Shown one piece after another: positions 7,901 through 10,909 of a DNA stretch of 10,909 nucleotides. This DNA is from Candidatus Avoscillospira stercoripullorum. Its GTDB lineage: Bacteria; Bacillota; Clostridia; Oscillospirales; Oscillospiraceae. The stretch lies in NCBI GenBank assembly GCA_018712905.1, contig DVGD01000017.1, positions 1-10,909 of the forward strand, in the 5' to 3' direction. Numbering within the stretch: position 1 is the stretch's first letter; each line of letters opens with the position of its first letter. The notes under the pieces are model-generated. The model was not told the origin of the DNA and did not search any database. It saw only the letters and a program-made list of their open reading frames with translations. Made by a program: the position numbers and the translations under genes.

Positions 7901-9427
7901 AACAAGACCGGAACCCTGAACCTGATCCCCTACTACGCCTGGGGTAACCGCGGCACCACCGTCATGCGGGTCTATCTCCATGAGGAAATCGAGGAGAAGC
8001 CTCTGGAGTACTACGCAACCGCATCTACCAACTATACCTCGCCCTACGACTCCGTGGCAGCCATCAATGACGGCAGCATGGATACCAGCAGCCGCTGGAC
8101 TGCCTATGATTCTGAAAGCACCAACAACTGGGTGGAATACGCCTTTGAGGGTGAGATCCAGCTCAAGGGCTGCTGGGTCATGTGGTACCACGACGGCGGC
8201 GGCGTCCAGGTGCCCACGGCGCTCTCCATCCAGTACTGGGATGGCGAAGCGTGGCAGGAGGTCTCCAACATGACCAACGGCGACCAGTTCCCCCAGAATG
8301 CCGAGCAGTACTACGGCTTTGACCCAATCACCACCACCAAGATCCGGCTCTATCCCACCAATGAGAATGAGCGCAAGGGCTGGGCGAATCCCGGCATCGT
8401 GGAGTGGCGGCTGGACGGCGAGGCGGTTGCGCCTGCCACCTACACCATCACCGTGAACCAGGGTGCAAACGGCACCATCAGCCCCGCGGAAAATCAGGTT
8501 GTGACGGAGGGCAGCAGCGTCACCTTCACCATCACCCCCGACGAGGGCTATGAAATTGCTGACGTGCTGGTGGACAATGTGAGCGAAGGCAAGATGGAAA
8601 GCTACACCTTCTCCAATGTGAAAGCCAACCACACCATCACCGCCAGCTTCACCAAGACTTCTGTGGAGCCCGGCAAGGAAACCTACACCGTCACCCTGGA
8701 TCCCAACGGCGGCAGCGTCAGCGAGAAGACCTTCACTGTGGAGGAAGGCGAAGCTGCCGATCTGCCTACACCCTACCGGTTTGGCTACCGCTTCCTGGGC
8801 TGGTTTGACCAAGATGGCGAGCAGATCACTTCCGCCACACCCATCACCAAGGACATGACCCTGACGGCGCGCTGGCAGTACACCGGCGGCGGAACCCACG
8901 TGGATCCCGTGGAGCCCAGCAAGCCGACCGAGCCCAGCGAGCCGGAGGGCTATACCGACGTGGCCGTGGGACAGTGGTACTACGAGGCTGTTTCCTACGT
9001 CACCGAGGAAGGCCTGATGACCGGCGTGGGCAGCGGCAAGTTCAACCCCGACGGCGCTGTCACCCGTGCCATGGTCTGGGCGGTGCTCGCCCGTATGGCC
9101 GGGGAGGACACCGACGGCGGCAGCACCTGGTATGTCAAGGCGCAGGAATGGGCCATGGAAACCGGCGTGTCTGACGGCACCAATCCCATGGGCAGCATCA
9201 CGAGAGAACAGCTGGCAGCCATGCTCTACCGCTATGAGGGAAGCCCGGCTGTAAGCGGCAACCTCAATGCCTATCCCGATGCCAACACCGTTTCCGACTG
9301 GGCAAAAGACGCCATGGTCTGGGCAACGGAAGAAGGCATTATCAACGGCATGAATGGCTACCTGAAGCCCCAGAACGGCGCTACTCGCGCCCAACTGGCC
9401 GCCATGCTCATGCGCTTTACTGCCTGA
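4931..9427 (+). CDS. SLH-anchored multidomain GH127-type glycosidase (probable beta-L-arabinofuranosidase)
   Basis: A secreted, wall-attached enzyme of 1498 residues. Domains in order: signal peptide (1 to about 31, ending ASALAA); first half of a bacterial Ig-like domain (about 40-80); LamG-like sandwich (about 95-265); second half of the Ig-like domain (about 275-335, YDPSVPGSYTFTGTL); GH127 module (about 340-1017); discoidin/F5-8-type, CBM32-like module (about 1027-1168); two beta-repeat domains (about 1171-1242, and a Listeria-Bacteroides-type repeat about 1251-1317 with FGYRFLGWF); a Pro/Glu linker; three SLH repeats (1340-1498, with TRAM, TREQ and TRAQ motifs). By comparison with Bifidobacterium HypBA1, Glu700 should be the acid/base, Cys784 the nucleophile, and Glu716, Cys718 and Cys785 the remaining zinc ligands (motifs YCETCAQ and ACCPPN). 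GH127 also includes enzymes on other sugars, so substrate is inferred. GAGAGGAG at 4917-4924 supports the ATG. It lies 60 bases after the permease with no terminator, so it is probably in the same operon. Confidence 0.93.
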   Translation: MQMKQWLKRAASLTLAALMVVGVLPASALAAGEVPALLSVQEGINVSVSYGTDVDTAKLSLPTQVTVEVEDLSPLAAVEPVSLDFDGEGRPGEMTYYSDKITVQDGKLHFANDTNIKATMGSEDLTDYVVEAELQCAEATPTADYGIMFRTTEASGDGPDSYHGLYVGLGVLDFNARPVKYGLKVGYADGYWHDIAMYEYELDAKAVNTLRVVVYKNTYTVFVKRPGEDFVKVISATQDLYDHGCVGLRSYKQGFDADSFSIRAVTEADLEACGIVPSVSMNAKVESWTADPTYDPSVPGSYTFTGTLAESDAFTNEDNRTVEATVTVKEMPGTVNKDHAVPFSQVEVNDDFWALRQKQMVCEVIPTAMENISKSGGGLHNFELASEYLKDKEGNYTTENAPMHEGAKYVDSDVWKVIESMAYALQLDAKGDSEMLAGQAYIRQKLNEWIPWFVGSQEADGYLYTAFTLASNNGDCPDSQMRFTGRSDDMPVHTDGSYYETVGTAAYDESVDYDDHELYCMGHFYEAAVAHYRATGDFRLLDVAVKNADLVARTFGYDDETQVQAVPGHQEIELALIKLAEVCLEIGGDYAAKAESYVEVARFFLDQRGHDHDGWNDAVDNKDLGGAQYCQDDVPVADQREAYGHCVRAQYMYTGMADVALMLVAQGEANPYDMALNAIWEDVRSKQYINGGVGVAYGAESFGNAYELPNNAAYCETCAQISNAMWNLRMNLLYKDSKYADVIENNLYNSIISCVNLDGDQFFYGNPMQSDNGGLRSDWFGTACCPPNLMRTVCSIGGYIYTQDADGDIAVNQYIGNSAEINVGGTLVNFDLETDMPWYGNTTFTVSLSGEKEFSIRFRVPDWATGENTFKVNGEAISATPNANGYVEITRTWKSGDKVEISFPVEATRVYSDERITTNEGLVAVRRGPILYAAEQVDNTVDVAKGVLTLDATLTAGELTRLTGRTGEDHYGVEEIIPITTTITEVNPFGNKTGTLNLIPYYAWGNRGTTVMRVYLHEEIEEKPLEYYATASTNYTSPYDSVAAINDGSMDTSSRWTAYDSESTNNWVEYAFEGEIQLKGCWVMWYHDGGGVQVPTALSIQYWDGEAWQEVSNMTNGDQFPQNAEQYYGFDPITTTKIRLYPTNENERKGWANPGIVEWRLDGEAVAPATYTITVNQGANGTISPAENQVVTEGSSVTFTITPDEGYEIADVLVDNVSEGKMESYTFSNVKANHTITASFTKTSVEPGKETYTVTLDPNGGSVSEKTFTVEEGEAADLPTPYRFGYRFLGWFDQDGEQITSATPITKDMTLTARWQYTGGGTHVDPVEPSKPTEPSEPEGYTDVAVGQWYYEAVSYVTEEGLMTGVGSGKFNPDGAVTRAMVWAVLARMAGEDTDGGSTWYVKAQEWAMETGVSDGTNPMGSITREQLAAMLYRYEGSPAVSGNLNAYPDANTVSDWAKDAMVWATEEGIINGMNGYLKPQNGATRAQLAAMLMRFTA

Positions 9428-9441
9428 TTTTATATGCACCC

Positions 9442-9493
9442 GTAGGGGCGGCTCTCTGAGCCGCCCGCGGGTCGATCGGAGATCGACCCCTAC
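9442..9493. repeat. Palindromic double-hairpin intergenic repeat (REP/MITE-like)
   Basis: This 52-base element starts 14 bases after the glycosidase stop. Outer ends GTAGGGG (9442-9448) and CCCCTAC (9487-9493) are perfect inverted repeats. Inside are two perfect 9-bp hairpins, each with a 3-base loop: GGGCGGCTC/GAGCCGCCC (9446-9466) and GGGTCGATC/GATCGACCC (9469-9489). The GGGG and CCCC runs are shared between the outer and inner pairings, so alternative folds are possible. I recall similar GTAGGGGCGG...CCCCTAC units between genes in Oscillospiraceae genomes; copy number here cannot be judged from one window. Confidence 0.75.
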
Positions 9494-9508
9494 AAGAAAT
9501 ACGATTTC

Positions 9509-9556
9509 TGCAAAAATAGCACGCCTCCTGACATGGGAGACGTGCTAATTTTTGCA
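9509..9556. terminator. Bidirectional intrinsic terminator
   Basis: The left arm at 9509-9528 (TGCAAAAATAGCACG then CCTCC) pairs with the right arm at 9536-9556 (GGAGACGTGCTAATTTTTGCA) with one bulge and one mismatch. Loop is about 7 bases. The GC-rich upper stem is flanked by an A-run on the left and a T-run on the right, so it can terminate transcripts in both directions: the sugar operon from the left and the minus-strand DUF2284 remnant from the right. Confidence 0.85.
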
Positions 9557-9589
9557 TAAAAACGGGGAAATACAGGGGAATGGGAGAAA

Positions 9590-9832
9590 TTATGCGCATT
9601 TGCGCAATCTGCGCTGGTGGATCAGGCCATGGCCGCGCCGGCTTGTGTTCTTGCCCAGGAAGATCGCGCCGAAGTAGGTGACGGTGTTGGCGCCGTTGAT
9701 GTACTGCATCCCGGCCTGGGGCGCCAGCAGCGAGACGTTGACGCCGTAGGCTTCCAAACTGGCCAGCGCCTGGTCGGGAAAGCGGCAGGGCGCCTGATCC
9801 ATCTTGGCGCGCCGCCGGCAGCTTTTGGGCAT
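9590..9832 (-). pseudogene. C-terminal remnant of a DUF2284 metal-binding protein
   Basis: On the minus strand an open frame ending with TAA at 9590 contains a stretch typical of the DUF2284 C-terminus: DQAPCRFPDQA, then LEAYGVNVSLL, then GMQYINGANTVTYFGAIFL. DUF2284 proteins are small cysteine-rich putative metal-binding proteins of roughly 180 residues, in which the Cys-rich N-terminal two thirds precede this part. Here only about 70 residues are recognisable. The Cys cluster just before it reads CRRRAKMD where a second Cys is expected, and upstream in-frame sequence (to 9979) shows no DUF2284 similarity. No ribosome binding site was identified. I call it a decayed 3' fragment. The 9832 boundary is the nearest in-frame ATG, not a proven start. 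It converges on the sugar operon at the terminator. Confidence 0.6.
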
Positions 9833-9909
9833 TGCGCTGTTTTTCAACCAATGAACCGGTGCCGTTTCGGCCATAGACCGGTATTTCTGATAAAAAATGC
9901 AACTTCCTC

Positions 9910-9939
9910 TTGCGAAATTTGGAACCGTTGTGCTATACT
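9910..9939 (+). promoter_or_regulatory. Sigma-A-type promoter upstream of the aldo/keto reductase stub
   Basis: TTGCGA at 9910-9915 and TATACT at 9934-9939 are separated by 18 bases, in a local AT-rich stretch. A start near 9946 would give a leader of about 150 bases before the ATG at 10099. The promoter seems intact although its gene is not. Confidence 0.6.
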
Positions 9940-9945
9940 TGAAAA

Positions 9946-10098
9946 CGTATTCAAGGATCGTTCGTGAGAGTGGCTTCACGGGCGATTCCGGCCTTACGGG
10001 GCTGCTTTGGGGCGGCTTCTGCGAGGCGGATTGATACGGCTCGCCTTCTGCTTGTATTGGAGAAGCAGAGCGGGTAAATCAAAATGGGAGGAAATATC
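9946..10098 (+). other. Long untranslated leader of the aldo/keto reductase stub
   Basis: About 150 bases lie between the predicted start site and the ATG. Visible pairings are CGTGA (9963-9967) with TCACG (9976-9980), and TCTGCTT (10047-10053) with AAGCAGA (10063-10069), the latter just upstream of the ribosome binding site GGGAGG (10086-10091). I see no T-box sequence and no riboswitch core that I recognise; the function, if any, is unknown. Confidence 0.35.
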
Positions 10099-10221
10099 AT
10101 GGAAAAACGAGTTTTAGTCCCCAATACTGATCTGAGCGTTTATCCCATCGGCCTGGGCACGGTGGACGCCGGTCTTCGCTGGGACGGCGCCGACGCCGAC
10201 TACGAGTGGCTGCTGGCCTGA
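10099..10221 (+). pseudogene. N-terminal stub of an aldo/keto reductase
   Basis: The ATG is preceded by GGGAGG at 10086-10091, and the 40 encoded residues begin MEKRVLVPNTDLSVYPIGLG then TVDAGLRWDGADAD. This is the conserved first beta strand and N-terminus of an aldo/keto reductase (NADPH-dependent carbonyl reduction, normally about 300 residues; catalytic Asp, Tyr, Lys and His lie further on). After about DAD the similarity ends and a TGA follows at 10219-10221. The remaining seven eighths of the gene, including every catalytic residue, are absent from the next 140 bases. Promoter and ribosome binding site are retained, so a short peptide may still be made. A deletion that joined this stub to the region upstream of the regulator is the likely cause. 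Confidence 0.7.
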
Positions 10222-10260
10222 TCTGACCGCACCGGCATAAATATTGGCAGATCCAACATA

Positions 10261-10304
10261 ATCCGCGGCACTGCGTTAACATTTGTTAATGCAGTGCCGC
10301 GGAT
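10261..10304. promoter_or_regulatory. 20-bp-arm hairpin with a central TTAAC-N4-GTTAA palindrome (probable Crp/Fnr-type operator)
   Basis: The arms 10261-10280 and 10285-10304 are complementary over 20 positions with a single G-T pair, around the spacer ATTT. The inner part, TTAAC-ATTT-GTTAA (10276-10289), has the 5-4-5 geometry of Crp/Fnr-family sites. The outer GC-rich part (CCGCGGCACTGC and its complement) could also work as an RNA hairpin that stops upstream transcripts, although no clean T-run follows. It ends 6 bases before the -10 element of the regulator gene. Confidence 0.6.
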
Positions 10305-10310
10305 ATTTTG

Positions 10311-10316
10311 TATAAT
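10311..10316 (+). promoter_or_regulatory. -10 element of the Crp/Fnr-like gene
   Basis: A perfect TATAAT follows the hairpin. No TTGACA-like -35 box exists at 16-19 bases upstream; the palindrome occupies that area. With a start at about 10323-10324 the palindrome centre falls near -41.5, as in class II activator-dependent promoters. Its position inside an upstream extension of the reading frame argues that translation begins later, at 10363. Confidence 0.55.
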
Positions 10317-10362
10317 AATACCCGGAAGAAAACGAAGCAAGAATCAAAGGGAGCGATACCAT

Positions 10363-10827
10363 TTGCACATTGCGCAGTTTTACCGGGAAGTCCTGGGCGT
10401 GACGGACGAGAGTATCTTGGAGCTGTTGATGGAAAACAGCAAGCTAATCGTGTTTGAAAAGGGGCAGCATCTCATCCACGCGGACGAGGTGGCCACGGAG
10501 CTCTACTTTCTCATGGAGGGACTCTTCCGGGGCTTTTTTCTCGACGCCAAGGGGCGGGAGGTGACCGACTGCTTCGGCGTGGCGCCGGGGACGCCGGCGC
10601 TGTCGTGCGCGGAGCTGCTCGCCCCCAGCAGTATCACCATCGAGGCCATGGAGCGAACTGCGGTGCTCGCCCTGCCGGCCTATGCCCTCTATCCCTATCT
10701 TCACAACAACCTCAACCTCATGCGCATTTACAATCAAATGCTCTGGGTGTCCCTGAAGGGGCACTGGGAGAACAAAATGGCCATGGTGCAGTATAGCGCC
10801 ATGGAGCGCTATCAGTGGTTCCTGTGA
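10363..10827 (+). CDS. Truncated Crp/Fnr-family regulator lacking the DNA-binding domain
   Basis: The visible 154 residues form the effector-binding (cyclic-nucleotide-binding-like) beta-barrel and the start of the dimer helix. Characteristic segments are LIVFEKGQHLI, ELYFLMEGLFRGFF, a CFG...SC-x-ELLAPSSITIEAMERTAVLALP run, and the C-terminal helix leading to MERYQWFL. In full-length relatives (about 200-230 residues) this is followed by a helix-turn-helix that binds DNA; here TGA comes immediately after WFL. The TTG at 10363 is preferred over the in-frame ATG at 10294, because AAAGGGAG (10346-10353) lies 9 bases before it and the ATG lies inside the hairpin, upstream of the likely transcription start. 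The product would be unable to bind DNA, so it is probably a pseudogene, unless it acts as a dominant-negative partner. The effector is unknown; few residues needed for cAMP binding can be assigned. Confidence 0.7.
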   Translation: MHIAQFYREVLGVTDESILELLMENSKLIVFEKGQHLIHADEVATELYFLMEGLFRGFFLDAKGREVTDCFGVAPGTPALSCAELLAPSSITIEAMERTAVLALPAYALYPYLHNNLNLMRIYNQMLWVSLKGHWENKMAMVQYSAMERYQWFL

Positions 10828-10829
10828 TG

Positions 10830-10909
10830 ATGTTGCCCTTGTAGAGCTTCACGATGTTGGCTCGTTCGGGGGCAATCAATGTCACGTAGTCTTTGATTTC
10901 ATTGAATAC
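10830..10909 (-). pseudogene. Partial minus-strand coding fragment, possibly RNase E/G-like
   Basis: Read from the right edge on the minus strand, one frame gives VFNEIKDYVTLIAPERANIVKLYKGN before running antisense into the regulator. It looks like real protein (amphipathic helix followed by a beta strand). The pattern Y-x-x-I-APE-x-x-x-x-V-x-LY-x-G resembles the segment of RNase E/G family proteins that precedes their PIFD-x-(F/Y)GIE motif, but the motif itself is missing because the similarity stops near 10830. The gene would begin beyond the window. The identification is tentative; the fragment is short. Confidence 0.3.

Noticed and set aside
4973..9439. A minus-strand open frame of almost 1,500 codons opposite the glycosidase gene.
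   Set aside because: It is in codon register with the sense gene and exists because TTA/CTA/TCA codons are avoided. Its translation is rich in His, Gly and Ala with no recognisable domain, and the opposite strand encodes a clear GH127 protein.
9617..9967. A 116-codon plus-strand frame opposite the DUF2284 remnant.
   Set aside because: It has no ribosome binding site or recognisable motif, and the minus strand carries the family signature.
9946..10098. T-box or known riboswitch in the long leader.
   Set aside because: I could not find a T-box GGGTGG-type core or any riboswitch consensus; only short local hairpins are visible.
10261..10304. Rex operator upstream of the regulator.
   Set aside because: Rex sites read TTGTTAA-N4-TTAACAA, whereas the half-sites here face the other way (TTAAC-N4-GTTAA), which fits Crp/Fnr-type geometry better.
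10294..10362. ATG at 10294 as the start of the Crp/Fnr-like gene.
   Set aside because: It lies in the right arm of the hairpin, upstream of the TATAAT box, and the extra residues do not look like the family. TTG at 10363 has AAAGGGAG at correct spacing.

Overview
The window looks like chromosomal DNA from a GC-rich, Gram-positive, gut-type Clostridia (an Oscillospiraceae-like Bacillota). The evidence is strong GGAGG-type ribosome binding sites, lipobox and S-layer-homology (SLH) surface anchoring, codon choice that almost excludes TTA/CTA/TCA, and a GTAGGGG...CCCCTAC double-hairpin intergenic element of a kind I associate with that group. The taxonomic call is inference.

Bases 1-9427 hold one co-directional locus. 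It starts with a lipoprotein sugar-binding protein, followed by a stem-loop, a double-NBD ATPase and two membrane permeases. Order and sequence match the YtfQ-YtfR-YtfT-YjfF furanose-type sugar ABC importer of E. coli. Sixty bases downstream, with no visible terminator, is a 1498-residue secreted GH127-type glycosidase. It carries a LamG-like domain apparently nested in an Ig-like domain, the catalytic module with all its metal/nucleophile Glu and Cys residues, a discoidin-like carbohydrate-binding module, two beta-repeat domains and three SLH repeats. The simplest reading is that the wall-anchored enzyme releases beta-L-arabinofuranose (or a related sugar) outside the cell and the adjacent importer captures it in the furanose form.

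Bases 9428-9556 hold the double-hairpin repeat and a long bidirectional terminator. From about 9590 to the right edge nothing is intact. There is a C-terminal remnant of a DUF2284 metal-binding protein (minus strand), a 40-codon N-terminal stub of an aldo/keto reductase with its promoter and ribosome binding site still present, a Crp/Fnr-type regulator that stops before its DNA-binding domain, and at the extreme right a minus-strand fragment that may belong to an RNase E/G-type protein. The regulator is preceded by a 20-bp-arm hairpin whose centre is a TTAAC-N4-GTTAA palindrome lying near -41.5 of a plausible start site, the geometry of a class II Crp/Fnr site.

The most interesting points are the GH127/furanose-importer pairing, the nested domain design of the enzyme, the palindromic intergenic element, and the graveyard of truncated genes with its probable breakpoint near 10825-10832. 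I see no CRISPR array, tRNA, rRNA or intact transposase.
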